Below the pieces are notes generated by a model. That model did no database searches, was not told the DNA's origin, and was given only the letters and a program-made list of their open reading frames with translations. 64,000 bases of DNA from Glycomyces amatae (GTDB lineage Bacteria > Actinomycetota > Actinomycetes > Mycobacteriales > Micromonosporaceae), in assembly GCF_020991375.1 (NCBI RefSeq), contig NZ_JAJLQZ010000004.1, positions 372,001 to 436,000 on the forward strand, written 5' to 3'. Shown here piece by piece: positions 15,672 to 24,617 of the stretch (its first letter is position 1; the number at the start of each line of letters is the position of its first letter). Both the position numbers and the translations under genes were made by a program.

Positions 15672-16559
15672 ATGAAACGCCACCACCTGGGCCTGGCCGC
15701 AGCGCTCGTCGCACTGCTCGCGCTCGCCTGGCTGTGGCCCGAGGGCGACGAGCCGCCCGCGGGGGCCCCGACCGCGACCGAGCCTACTGCCTCCGAGGCC
15801 CCCGCGACGCCGGGCGAGGACGCCGGCGAGGCCGGGACCACCGCCCCCGGCGGCGAGGCGACCGGCGGGACCGAGCAGAGCGCCTCGGCGTCCGCGACGC
15901 CCGAGGCGACCACCGGCGCGCCGTCCTCGGCGCCGCCGTCCCCGCCTGCGGCGGCCGCCTACGACGGCCCCCTGGGCACCCGCAACCACACCGGCACCGA
16001 CGCCATAGCCCTCACCTTCGACGACGGGCCCTCCCCCGAGTGGACCCCGAAGGTCCTCGAGATGCTGCGCGAACGCGGCATCAAGGCCACGTTCTGCGTC
16101 ATCGGCGCCTACGCGGAGGCCTACCCCGAGATCGTCGCCGACATCGTCCGCGAGGGCCACACGCTGTGCAACCACTCGTGGTTCCACGAGTTCGACCTCG
16201 GCACCCGCGGCGACGCCGAGATCAGGGCGAACCTCCAGCGCACCAACGACGCGATCAGCAAGGCCGCGCCCGGCGCGACCGTGGCGTACTTCCGGCACCC
16301 GGGCGGCCAGTGGACCGACCGGGCCATCGGCGTCGCCGCCGACATGGGCATGGAGTCCCTGCACTGGGCCGTGGACCCCTCCGACTGGGACAACGCGACG
16401 ACCGAGGCGCAGATCCGGGACCGGGTGATGGACCGCACCGAGCCCGGCGGGATCGTGCTGCTCCACGACGGGGCCTCGAACCAGCAGGACATGTGCGGGG
16501 CGCTGACGACCATCCTCGACGAGTTCGAGCGCCGCGGCTACACGTACGTCGCGCTGTAG
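15672..16559 (+). CDS. Secreted polysaccharide deacetylase (NodB domain)
   Basis: The 295-residue protein has an N-terminal membrane anchor (about 5-20), a long Ala/Thr/Glu/Pro linker to about residue 95, and a NodB domain. The catalytic order is clear: TFDDGPSPE (base and metal Asp pair), NHSWFH (metal His-x3-His), RHPGGQW, DPSDW and VLLHD. It removes N- or O-acetyl groups from peptidoglycan or exported polysaccharide outside the membrane. ATG 15672 begins exactly at the anchor. It ends 4 bp before the convergent neighbour. A role in modifying the glycan made by the nearby transferases is plausible. Confidence 0.9.
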   Translation: MKRHHLGLAAALVALLALAWLWPEGDEPPAGAPTATEPTASEAPATPGEDAGEAGTTAPGGEATGGTEQSASASATPEATTGAPSSAPPSPPAAAAYDGPLGTRNHTGTDAIALTFDDGPSPEWTPKVLEMLRERGIKATFCVIGAYAEAYPEIVADIVREGHTLCNHSWFHEFDLGTRGDAEIRANLQRTNDAISKAAPGATVAYFRHPGGQWTDRAIGVAADMGMESLHWAVDPSDWDNATTEAQIRDRVMDRTEPGGIVLLHDGASNQQDMCGALTTILDEFERRGYTYVAL

Positions 16560-16563
16560 GGGG

Positions 16564-17013
16564 TCAGCGGAGGTCGGCCGGCATCCTGCGGCCCGGCAGC
16601 AGCGCCAGGAACGCGAGCGCGAGCAGGCCGACGCTCATGCCCGCCTGGACCGGGAAGGCCAGGCCGAGGATGCCGTCGGAGTCGTTCTCGCTGCCGACCG
16701 GGCCCGCGCTCGGGGAGGCGCCGTCGCCCGAGGGGCCCGCGTCGCCGTCATGGCCGTCGCCGTCCCCTCCGCCGTCCTCGCCCTCGCCGCCGTCGGGGTC
16801 CGAGGTGCCGTCGCCGTCGTAGCTGGGGCTCGGGGTGGGCGAGCCGGGCGGGATCGGGTAGGTCTCGTCGGCGTTGACCCAGTCCACTTGGGAAACCGCG
16901 GTATCGGGACCCGCGTCCGAGTCGGCGTCCGCGTACCAGGGCAGCGAGAGTACGCTCACCGCCCCGACCACGGCCGCGGCGAGCACCAGACGCTGGAGCC
17001 GACACTTGCGCAC
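16564..17013 (-). CDS. Cell-surface protein with acidic linker and two membrane segments
   Basis: The 149-residue product has a signal-anchor (about residues 8-26), a highly acidic low-complexity middle of Asp, Gly and Pro (about 50-105), and a second hydrophobic segment near the C-terminus (about 122-140) followed by GRRMPADLR. The final helix and positive tail resemble a cell-wall protein sorting end, but no LPXTG is seen. It is probably exposed on the surface. The function is unknown. Confidence 0.65.
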   Translation of the reverse strand: MRKCRLQRLVLAAAVVGAVSVLSLPWYADADSDAGPDTAVSQVDWVNADETYPIPPGSPTPSPSYDGDGTSDPDGGEGEDGGGDGDGHDGDAGPSGDGASPSAGPVGSENDSDGILGLAFPVQAGMSVGLLALAFLALLPGRRMPADLR

Positions 17014-17118
17014 ACGTACACCTTAGTCGCGGCGAACCATCGGCGTGCGCCCGTCGGGGCATGTGGCCCGAACGAGTTCTGTTGACAGTCTTGACAGTCC
17101 GTTCGCGACCGGTCGCGG

Positions 17119-19104
17119 TCAGGCCGCGGCGGCGCGCGAGGCGCGGACCGTGCCGGCCACGACGGCGCCGACGAACACCGCGGCGACGTACACCGCGAGC
17201 GCCGCGTAGACCGCGGTGGCCACGGCCGGGACCGTCGCCGCGGCGACGGCGGCCGCGCTGATCGCGATGAGGCCGCGCGCGGGCCAGCCGAGGCCGAGGT
17301 CCCGGCGGGCCACCGGCGAGGCGGCCTTGTCGAGCCCCGCGGCGAGGTCGTAGAAGTAGAGGGCGATCACGGTCATCAGGGCGTACAGGACCGGCCAGGA
17401 GACGCCCGCGGCGATCCCGGACGCGCCGACGACGCCGAGCTCGACCGCGCGGAGCCCGGCGGGGATGAACCAGTCGAGCAGGCCCTCGTGGTCGGTGCGG
17501 GCCACGGAGGCGGCGAGCACGAGCGCGAGCCCGGCGAGCCCGAACGGGACCCACGGCGGGGTGCCCAGGGCCGCGGCGAGCACGGCCGAGGCGGCGGCGA
17601 GGACCGCTGCGGCGGTCGCGGCGAACGGCGTCATGTCACCGCCCACCGGGGAGCGCGGCACGAGCCGGGCGAGGGGCCCGTCGTCGCGGTGCGCGGCCCG
17701 GTCGGGGCGGCGCAGGGCGGCGGTGCGGGCGGCGAGGGAGCGGAGCGTGCGGCCCGCGGTCGTGTAGCCGAGGGCCAGCAGCTGCCAGCACAGGAGCGCC
17801 GCGATCGCGGGCAGGGGCCCGAAGGCGGCGGCGACGACGGCCAGGAGCAGCCAGCGTTCGCCGACGGGGGCGACGATGGTGCGCTTGGCCCAGTACAGGG
17901 GCGTGCGGTGCGCGCCCATGACCTGCTCGGAGGCCGATCCGAGGCGCTGCCCGAGGTGGGCGGCGCGGCCCGCGGGCGGGGCGGACTCGCGCCGCCGGGC
18001 CTGGCGGACCACGGCGGTGTCGAGCAGGACGGCGTACCAGGTGTCGGCGGTGTGCCGGACGGTCTGGGTGGCCATGGCGGCGATCGCGACGCCCCACGCG
18101 GCGGCCGCGTCGGCGCCGCCCGCGACGGCCCCGGCGGCGAGGCCGGCGTAGAGGACGAACTCCTTGGAGCGGTCGGCCATCATGTCGAGCCAGCCGCCGA
18201 AGGACGAGAAGTTCTGGGTGTAGCGCGCGAGCTGGCCGTCGACGCAGTCGAAGACGAAGCTGAAGTACATGAGGGCGGCCGCGGCCAGGTACAGCGGCAG
18301 GGAGTGGCCGGCGGCGAAGATCGCGGCGGCGCCGAGGGCGAGGGCGATGGAGACCCAGGTGATCGGGGTGGGGGTCCAGCCCAGGCGCGCGCTGAGCTTC
18401 ACGAGCCGCGGGGACCAGGTGGAGACGGCGTAGGTCGCGAAGAGGTCGTCGTCGTGCTTGACGGCGTTGCCGAGGCGCCAGGCGTCCATGTCGACCGCCT
18501 CGAAGGCGGCGATGACCTCGCGGGCCTCCGCGGCGCTGCCGACCTGGCGGTGCTCGAGGCCCTTGGTGCCGTAGGCGTTCACGGGGATCGCGCGGGCCTG
18601 GAGGGCGGCGATCGCGGACGCGAAGGCGTCGCCGTCGCTGCGGCGCGGCCAGTGGCGCCTGAGGCGGGCGAGGTGGGCCGCGGAGATCTTGGCGAGGCCC
18701 CCGAGGCGGGCCGGGCCGGGCCCGGGGCCGGTGACCAGGCCGCGCTCGACGGTGACGGGGGCGGCGGCCGGGTCGTCGGCGCCGACCAGGACGCCCGAGC
18801 GGCGGGAGGAGTCGGACAGGACCGCGGCGACGGTGGCCTGGGAGGCCACCAGGTCGGCGCAGACCACGTAGAGCGCGCCGTCGCCGGCGAAGGCGAGTTC
18901 GCCGAGGTGCTCCAGGTCGGCGTCGGCGTCGGCCGACTCGATCTGGGAGGCCTTGACGGGGCGGTCGGCGCCGGGCCGGGAGAGGACGGTCACGTCGTCG
19001 CAGCCGGCCTCGCGGATCTGCGCGATGAGCCGGTCGAGGACCGTGCGGTCCGCATCGAGTTCGGCGTGGCCTCCGGGAGCCGGCAGGATGACGGCTCGAC
19101 TCAC
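17119..19104 (-). CDS. CDP-alcohol phosphatidyltransferase with DUF5941
   Basis: The 661-residue protein has an N-terminal nucleotidyltransferase-like part (1-200, starting AVILPAPGG) and a membrane CDP-alcohol transferase core. The core motif is D-x2-D-G-x2-A-R-x8-G-x3-D-x3-D (D286, D289, D307, D311). A further set of helices matches the actinobacterial DUF5941 family. The arrangement suggests that it activates an alcohol with CTP and transfers it to a lipid or glycan acceptor, as in inositol-phosphate or teichoic-acid-type synthesis. The GTG start at 19104 overlaps the stop of the Wzt-like ATPase (GTGA). The product is not predictable. Confidence 0.8.
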   Translation of the reverse strand: MSRAVILPAPGGHAELDADRTVLDRLIAQIREAGCDDVTVLSRPGADRPVKASQIESADADADLEHLGELAFAGDGALYVVCADLVASQATVAAVLSDSSRRSGVLVGADDPAAAPVTVERGLVTGPGPGPARLGGLAKISAAHLARLRRHWPRRSDGDAFASAIAALQARAIPVNAYGTKGLEHRQVGSAAEAREVIAAFEAVDMDAWRLGNAVKHDDDLFATYAVSTWSPRLVKLSARLGWTPTPITWVSIALALGAAAIFAAGHSLPLYLAAAALMYFSFVFDCVDGQLARYTQNFSSFGGWLDMMADRSKEFVLYAGLAAGAVAGGADAAAAWGVAIAAMATQTVRHTADTWYAVLLDTAVVRQARRRESAPPAGRAAHLGQRLGSASEQVMGAHRTPLYWAKRTIVAPVGERWLLLAVVAAAFGPLPAIAALLCWQLLALGYTTAGRTLRSLAARTAALRRPDRAAHRDDGPLARLVPRSPVGGDMTPFAATAAAVLAAASAVLAAALGTPPWVPFGLAGLALVLAASVARTDHEGLLDWFIPAGLRAVELGVVGASGIAAGVSWPVLYALMTVIALYFYDLAAGLDKAASPVARRDLGLGWPARGLIAISAAAVAAATVPAVATAVYAALAVYVAAVFVGAVVAGTVRASRAAAA

Positions 19105-19961
19105 CTGGCCGCCTCGACGGGGCCGGGGACGAGCGCGGGGGCCGCGGCGGCGGCCTTCTCGGCGGCCTCCTTCTCCGCCTGCTGGCGCTTCTTCTTCTCG
19201 GCCTTGATCTTCGCGTCCCGGTCCTCGGCCTCCTTGTAGGAGTCCAGGGCCTCCTGGACGGTGCCGTCGGTGACGAGGGTGCCCGCGTCGAGGAAGATGC
19301 CGCGCTCGCAGTACTTCTTCAGGTCGCCCTCGGAGTGGGAGACGAACACCAGGGTCCGGCCCTGGTCGAGCAGGCCGCGGATGACCCCGTGGCACTTGCG
19401 CTTGAAGGCCGCGTCGCCGACGGCGAGGGCCTCGTCGACCAGGAGGATCGGGTGCGGCAGCTGCGTGATGACGCCGAAGCCGAGGCGGACCTTCATGCCC
19501 GAGGAGTAGTGCTTGACGGGCGTGTCGATGAAGTCCTCGAGCTCGGAGAAGTCGACGATCTCGTCGAACTTCGACTTGATCTCCTTGTTGCTCATGCCGT
19601 GCAGGGCGCCCACGAGGTTGACGTTCTCGCGGCCGGTGAGGTCGCCGGAGAAGCCCGCGGACAGGGCGATGAGCGGGGCCACGCGGCCCTCGCGGCGCAC
19701 GTAGCCCTCGTCGGGGATGAGGACGCCGGTGATCAGGCGCAGCAGCGTGGACTTGCCGGTGCCGTTGCGGCCGATGATGCCCACCGAGTCGCCGGGGAAG
19801 ATGTCGAAGTTGACGTGGCGCAGCGGCCAGAAGTCCTGCGCCGCGGCGCCTTTTTTGTTGGCGGCGCGCCGCACGAAGAGGTCTTTGACCCGGCCTTTCT
19901 TCTGCTTGCCTTTCGCGAAGCAGATCCCGAGGTCGCGAGCCTGGATGATCGGCTCTTCCAT
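19101..19961 (-). CDS. Polysaccharide/teichoic acid ABC exporter ATPase (Wzt/TagH-like)
   Basis: The 286-residue protein has Walker A GRNGTGKST (64-72), signature YSSGMKVRLGFG and Walker B ILLVDEALAVGD. The insertion-rich N-terminus and YSSGM signature are typical of Wzt/TagH ATPases, which power export of undecaprenyl-linked polymers. The C-terminus is a Lys/Glu/Ala-rich coiled tail and there is no Wzt-C carbohydrate-binding domain. ATG 19961 is used because the fold begins about 5 residues later. It is translationally coupled to the DUF5941 gene. No Wzm/TagG permease is found in the window, so the partner must be elsewhere. Confidence 0.88.
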   Translation of the reverse strand: MEEPIIQARDLGICFAKGKQKKGRVKDLFVRRAANKKGAAAQDFWPLRHVNFDIFPGDSVGIIGRNGTGKSTLLRLITGVLIPDEGYVRREGRVAPLIALSAGFSGDLTGRENVNLVGALHGMSNKEIKSKFDEIVDFSELEDFIDTPVKHYSSGMKVRLGFGVITQLPHPILLVDEALAVGDAAFKRKCHGVIRGLLDQGRTLVFVSHSEGDLKKYCERGIFLDAGTLVTDGTVQEALDSYKEAEDRDAKIKAEKKKRQQAEKEAAEKAAAAAPALVPGPVEAAR

Positions 19962-20104
19962 GGGGGCGGCCCTCCCGGAACAGGTGGTTGCGGTGCAGCG
20001 TGTAGATGGCGCGCCAATAGTACCGCCCGGCCGTTCCGGCCCTCTGACGGCCGATCCGAGAGCTTCCTCATGGCCGCGGCGCCGCGCGGCCTCCCGGCAC
20101 GGCC

Positions 20105-20437
20105 TCAGGCGGCGCGGTCGACCTCGCCGGCGTGGCGGCGCTCCGCGGCCAGGCGTTCGACCTCGAACGCGGCCAGGATGCGGCGGTAGGTGACCTCGGC
20201 CCGCTCGGCCGAGGCGCGGGCCTCGAGCCGGGCCCGGCGGCTCTCGTTCCACACCAGTCCCAGCGCCCCCAGCGTGACCAGGCTCATGATCGATGAGGCG
20301 GCCCACACCAGGCGCTGGTCGCCGAGGAGGGCGACGGCGAGCAGGGCCGCGGCGGCGAGGAGGCCGAAGGCCGCGGCGAGGTGCGGGAGCGGGGGCCGGC
20401 CGAGCCGGACGTAGACGGCTTTGAGCTTCGATTTCAT
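20105..20437 (-). CDS. Small two-helix membrane protein
   Basis: The 110-residue product has two close membrane helices (about 18-38 and 45-65) and a basic/acidic coiled C-terminal helix to the end. It overlaps the glycosyltransferase stop upstream by 4 bp (ATGA), so it belongs to that operon. Such small helical-hairpin proteins sometimes act as scaffolds for glycan machinery. No family is recognised. Confidence 0.65.
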   Translation of the reverse strand: MKSKLKAVYVRLGRPPLPHLAAAFGLLAAAALLAVALLGDQRLVWAASSIMSLVTLGALGLVWNESRRARLEARASAERAEVTYRRILAAFEVERLAAERRHAGEVDRAA

Positions 20438-22947
20438 CGGACGAGCGCGGCCTTTCGGTCGATGGGGTCGGCCAGCAGGTCCGACACGAGTCTGCGGTAC
20501 GAGTCGTGGCTGAACCGCTCGCGCACCCGCTGCTGGGCGAGGGCGCTGCGGGCCAGGAAGCGGTCGGGGTCGGCGTAGTGGGCCTCGACGAGCCCGGCCA
20601 CCTCGGACGGCTCGCAGTACAGGGCGGCGTCGCCGAACGTCGGCTCGAAGCGGGGCGGCAGCACGGTCACGCACCCGGCCGCGAGGGCCTCCAGGACCGC
20701 CCGCCCGAAGGCCTCGTACTGGTTCGGGTGGGGGAAGTAGATCCAGAAGTCGAGCTGGTACAGGAACGAGTCGACGTCGGTCTCGTTGAAGCCGTAGCAG
20801 GTCCACGCGGGCGGCGGGGCCTGGCCGGTGATGCGGGCGACGGACTTGACCCCGCCCATGACCCGCACGTCCCAGCGCCCGTCCCCGGGGTAGATCAGCG
20901 GCAGGTCGGCGGCGGCGGGCCATTTGGTCGCGTCGTCGCGGGAGTGGCGCCCGACCACGGGCAGGACCGACCGGAAGCCGGTGCGGGCGGGCGCGATCGC
21001 GGCCGTGTCGAGGATGCCGGGCATGTCGAAGTCGGCGAGGCGGCCCGGGGACAGGTCGCCGAGCGCCTCGCGGACCTGCGGGCCCTGCGGGACCCACAGC
21101 GGCTCGACGCCGAACATCTCGGTCGCGTTGTCGTGGCAGGCGTCGGGGATGTAGCGGATGTCGGAGCCGTCGCGCTCGGCCGGGGCCTGGTTCGCGAGGA
21201 CCACCATCCGCTCGGGCCGCACGCCGGAGCGCTCGCCGGAGCGGAACTGGAGGATCGGCGGGTATCGCAGGACCAGCAGGTCGCACACGACGTCGTCGGT
21301 GACCAGGACCTGCTCGAGGGTGTTGCCGGCGACGCCGTCGACGCCGTCGTTGATCCACCGCTGGATCGGCTCGCAGTAGAGGCGGTCCTCGGAGGTCATG
21401 TGCCGCCACGACTCCAGGTGCATGACCGCGACGGACCTGCCCTCGGCGCGCAGCGCCCGGATCTCCTCCATGGTGGACTTCTGGGGGCCGCCGAAGGGCC
21501 GCCAGTCGAGGCAGAACACGACGTCGAAGCGGCGCTGCCGCTGGTCGGCGCGGGCCACCGCGGTGTGCTGCGGCGCCCAGAACGGGCGCGGGTGCGGGCG
21601 CCGCGGCAGGTGCGGGTCGGCGCCGTTCGCGGCGATCCGCCGGTGCCACAGCGGATAGGAGGACTGGTAGGCGCGCCGCGAGGGGTGCTTCCAGCCGGGC
21701 CCGAACTCGTCGCGCGAGAGCGAGCCGGGGGCCTGGCGCATGAGCGTGTCCCACACGCCGCGGAGCCGGCGCACCGATCCGGCGCCGAACGCGGCCGAGA
21801 CCCGTTGCAGGAACTCGGTGTCGGCGCCCTTGCGGACCTCGTCGTAGTAGCCGATCCGCTCGATCACGCCGCGGCGGAACATCATCGAGGCCGTCGAGAC
21901 GGTGGTGACGACGCGGCCGGGGCGGGTGACGGTGAGGTCCTCGTTGAACAGGAACGCCTCGCCGTGGGTCAGCTGGAGCCCGGGCTCGGCCAGCAGCGGC
22001 GCGATCGAGCGGGCGAGGCGGTCGGGGGCGGCCCAGTCGTCGGCGTCGAGCCCGGTGACGAAGTCGCCCGCGCCGCCCTCCTCCAGGATGCGGTCGAACG
22101 CGGTGTTGCGGGCCGCGAAGGTGCCGCCGTTGACCGGCTCGCGGATCACCCGGACGCGGTCGTCCAGGGCCGCGGCGGCGTCGAGGACCTCGTCGTAGGC
22201 CTCGCCCGAGGCGTCGTCGACGACGAGGACCCGCAGGTTCCGCCAGGTCCCCTCCAGGAGGGACCGGACGGCGGTGAGCAGGGCCCGGTCGGGCCGGAAC
22301 GCGGTCATGACGACCCAGATGCGCGGCCCCGCCTCGATCGGCGGCCCCGCGTCGGCGCGGAGGCGGTCGAACCAGGGCAGGTCCCGGTCGGGGTCCAGGC
22401 GCAGGGAGGGCTGGCGGCACAGCGCGCCGAGGCGCTTGACCCAGGCCGCCTCGTCGCCGCCGCGCAGCGGGTGCGCGAGGTCGGCGGCGAGCCCGCCGCG
22501 CTCCAGCGGCGCCATGCGCCTGCCGTAGCGGCGCAGCAGGTGCCGGGTCTTGTCGAGGTCGCCCAGCGCGTAGGCGAGCTGGGCGTGGACGGCCGCGTCC
22601 CGGGGGCCGATGCGCCGCGGCCCGCCGCGTGCGAGCGCGAGGTCGAACAGCGCCAGGGCGTCCCGCCGGTCCGCCTCGCCGCCGGTCTGGAGCCCCACGA
22701 CGCCGGCCAGGGCGCACAGCGCCCCGATGTTCACCTCGGCGTCCGTACCGCCGCGCCGCGCGGCCTCCAGCAGTTCGGGGAGGGTGAGGCCGGGGCAGGC
22801 GGCGCGCGCGAGCAGGTGGCGGGCCCCTGGTGAGCGGGTGCGCAGCGCGGTGGCGGCGAGCGTCCCGGGCGGCCGGGCCTTCGCCCGCGCCAGGTAGTCG
22901 TCGGTGAGGCGGGCGGGATAGCGCGCGGTCTCGTCAGCTGCGATCAT
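20434..22947 (-). CDS. Two-domain glycosyltransferase (GT2 plus GT4)
   Basis: The 837-residue protein has an N-terminal helical region (1-200) and a GT-A domain with WVVMTAFRPD and the metal-binding GLDADDW motif (about 205-400). A C-terminal GT-B half ends in FPHPNQYEAFGRAVLEALAAG followed by the E-x7-E type site. The family pairs an inverting GT2 with a retaining GT4, so one protein may add two different sugars to a lipid-linked chain. It heads an operon with the small membrane protein and probably the Wzt-like ATPase and DUF5941 gene. It is divergent from two GT2 genes. The sugars are not predictable. Confidence 0.8.
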   Translation of the reverse strand: MIAADETARYPARLTDDYLARAKARPPGTLAATALRTRSPGARHLLARAACPGLTLPELLEAARRGGTDAEVNIGALCALAGVVGLQTGGEADRRDALALFDLALARGGPRRIGPRDAAVHAQLAYALGDLDKTRHLLRRYGRRMAPLERGGLAADLAHPLRGGDEAAWVKRLGALCRQPSLRLDPDRDLPWFDRLRADAGPPIEAGPRIWVVMTAFRPDRALLTAVRSLLEGTWRNLRVLVVDDASGEAYDEVLDAAAALDDRVRVIREPVNGGTFAARNTAFDRILEEGGAGDFVTGLDADDWAAPDRLARSIAPLLAEPGLQLTHGEAFLFNEDLTVTRPGRVVTTVSTASMMFRRGVIERIGYYDEVRKGADTEFLQRVSAAFGAGSVRRLRGVWDTLMRQAPGSLSRDEFGPGWKHPSRRAYQSSYPLWHRRIAANGADPHLPRRPHPRPFWAPQHTAVARADQRQRRFDVVFCLDWRPFGGPQKSTMEEIRALRAEGRSVAVMHLESWRHMTSEDRLYCEPIQRWINDGVDGVAGNTLEQVLVTDDVVCDLLVLRYPPILQFRSGERSGVRPERMVVLANQAPAERDGSDIRYIPDACHDNATEMFGVEPLWVPQGPQVREALGDLSPGRLADFDMPGILDTAAIAPARTGFRSVLPVVGRHSRDDATKWPAAADLPLIYPGDGRWDVRVMGGVKSVARITGQAPPPAWTCYGFNETDVDSFLYQLDFWIYFPHPNQYEAFGRAVLEALAAGCVTVLPPRFEPTFGDAALYCEPSEVAGLVEAHYADPDRFLARSALAQQRVRERFSHDSYRRLVSDLLADPIDRKAALVR

Positions 22948-23110
22948 CTCGTCCGTTCATCTCCAGGTTGCATTCCGCCCAGATCTTCGCGTGCCCAATG
23001 GCAATAAGGTTGAATTGAAAGCGAACAAACGTCCTCACCTGTGTAAACAGCTGTTGAACTGGGAAGCCGGTCAATACCTGCGGGGGTCGCCGGGATATCG
23101 TGGGCGCGAA

Positions 23111-24610
23111 ATGAGCGACTCACCGAAACGCCCGCGCATCGTCCGCAACGACTATAGGGCCCTGCACCCTCCGAAACAGGGTGATTGGCGGCCGAGCCTC
23201 GCGGTGAGCGTCGTCGTCCCGGCCTACGGGGCACAGGACAAACTGGACCTGACACTGGCGGCCCTCGCGGCGCAGAGCTACCCGTCGGACCTGATGGAAG
23301 TGGTCGTCGTCGACGACAACTCCGCGCCGCCGCTGCGCCTGCCCGAACTGCGCCCCGAGCACACCCGACTGGTCGCCACCACGGCCGAGTCGTGGGGCTC
23401 GGCGCACGCGGTGAACACCGGCGTGGCCCACGCGGACGGCCAGGTCGTCCTGCGCCTGGACGCGGACATGGTGGCGTTCGGCGACCACGTGGAGGCGCAG
23501 ATGCGCTGGCACCACGCCGCCGACTACCTGGCCGTGCTGGGCCACAAGCGGTTCGTGGCCTGGGAGCCGGGCGCGATGACCCCCGAGCAGGTGCACGAGA
23601 AGGTGCGGTGCGGGGAGGCCGCGGCCCTGTTCGCGGTCGAGGACTCGCGCCCCCACTGGATCGAGCGGACCATCGCCGACACCGACGGCCTGACCGTCCA
23701 CCACCCCAGCAACTTCCGGGTGTTCATCGGCGCCACCGGCTCGGTCCACCGCGACTTCTGGAAGACCGCCGGCGGCCTCGACACCGAGCTGCGCCTGGGC
23801 TCGGACACCGAGTTCGCCTACCGGCTCTCGCAGGCGGGCGCGGTGTTCGTCCCCGAGACCGCCTCCTCGGCCTGGCACCTGGGCTTCCCGCAGATGCAGG
23901 AGCGGGAGCGGGAGGGCCGCCTCCAGCGCGTGCCCCACATCGCGCAGCGCGTGCCGCTGCACGGGATGCGCCGCACCGCGCCGCCGCGCGCGTGGCGGGT
24001 CCCGCTGGTGGACATCGTGATCGACGTGAAGGACGCGACCGTGGCCGACGTGGACGCCTGCGTCGCACCGGTGCTCGGCGGTCCCGACGGCGACGCCCGG
24101 ATCACCCTCGTCACCGGGCGCGGCCCCGCGCCGCACGACCGCGAATCGATCCTCGCCGGGGAGGGCGCGCAGCTGCGGCTCATCGAGGAGCAGTACGCGG
24201 CCGAAGCGCGGGTGCGCGTAGCCGCGCAGGCCCCCGACCCCGACCCGGCCGTCCCCTACCGGCTGCTCCTGCCCAAACCGGTCCCCTTGCGGCCCAAGAG
24301 CATCGGGAAGCTCCTGGCGGCGACGGAGCGGGTCGACGCCGGCCTGGTCCTGGCCGACCTGCCGGGCGGGCCGCCCGCCCGGTTCGAGCGCACCGCGGCC
24401 TTCGCCCGCGCCCGCCACATCACCGGCGGCGGCGGGCTCGACCAGGTCGTGGCCGGGATCTGGGGCGCCACCCGGTACGAGGGCCTGGCCGCGGACGAGG
24501 CCGAGGGCACCGCCTTCGCGCCGCCGCCCGCGAGCCCCGCCCGGCGCTTCGCGCGCCGGTTCCTCAACGCGCGCCAGCGCGCCCGCCTGCGCGAGATGCT
24601 GAGAAAGTGA
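23111..24610 (+). CDS. Family 2 glycosyltransferase (first of tandem pair)
   Basis: The 499-residue protein begins the GT2 fold at SVVVPAYGAQDKLDLTLAAL, with the VVVDDN and LRLDADM (metal Asp-x-Asp) motifs. The segment GGLDTELRLGSDTEFAYRLS is the acceptor/catalytic D-x-D/E-F region of galactosyltransferase-like GT2s. A 200-residue C-terminal extension follows. It is about 55-65 percent similar by eye to the next gene over the GT2 part. ATG 23111 fits the conserved VRNDYRALHP leader found in both copies. It probably adds a sugar to the exported polymer in the cytoplasm. Confidence 0.82.
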   Translation: MSDSPKRPRIVRNDYRALHPPKQGDWRPSLAVSVVVPAYGAQDKLDLTLAALAAQSYPSDLMEVVVVDDNSAPPLRLPELRPEHTRLVATTAESWGSAHAVNTGVAHADGQVVLRLDADMVAFGDHVEAQMRWHHAADYLAVLGHKRFVAWEPGAMTPEQVHEKVRCGEAAALFAVEDSRPHWIERTIADTDGLTVHHPSNFRVFIGATGSVHRDFWKTAGGLDTELRLGSDTEFAYRLSQAGAVFVPETASSAWHLGFPQMQEREREGRLQRVPHIAQRVPLHGMRRTAPPRAWRVPLVDIVIDVKDATVADVDACVAPVLGGPDGDARITLVTGRGPAPHDRESILAGEGAQLRLIEEQYAAEARVRVAAQAPDPDPAVPYRLLLPKPVPLRPKSIGKLLAATERVDAGLVLADLPGGPPARFERTAAFARARHITGGGGLDQVVAGIWGATRYEGLAADEAEGTAFAPPPASPARRFARRFLNARQRARLREMLRK

Positions 24611-24617
24611 GCAGCCG

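Noticed and set aside
17488-19239. A long rightward frame opposite the DUF5941 gene, and similar ones at 20506-22833 and 43614-45296
   Set aside because: High-GC third-position bias opens antisense frames; compositions are non-protein-like and the opposite strands carry strong domain motifs.
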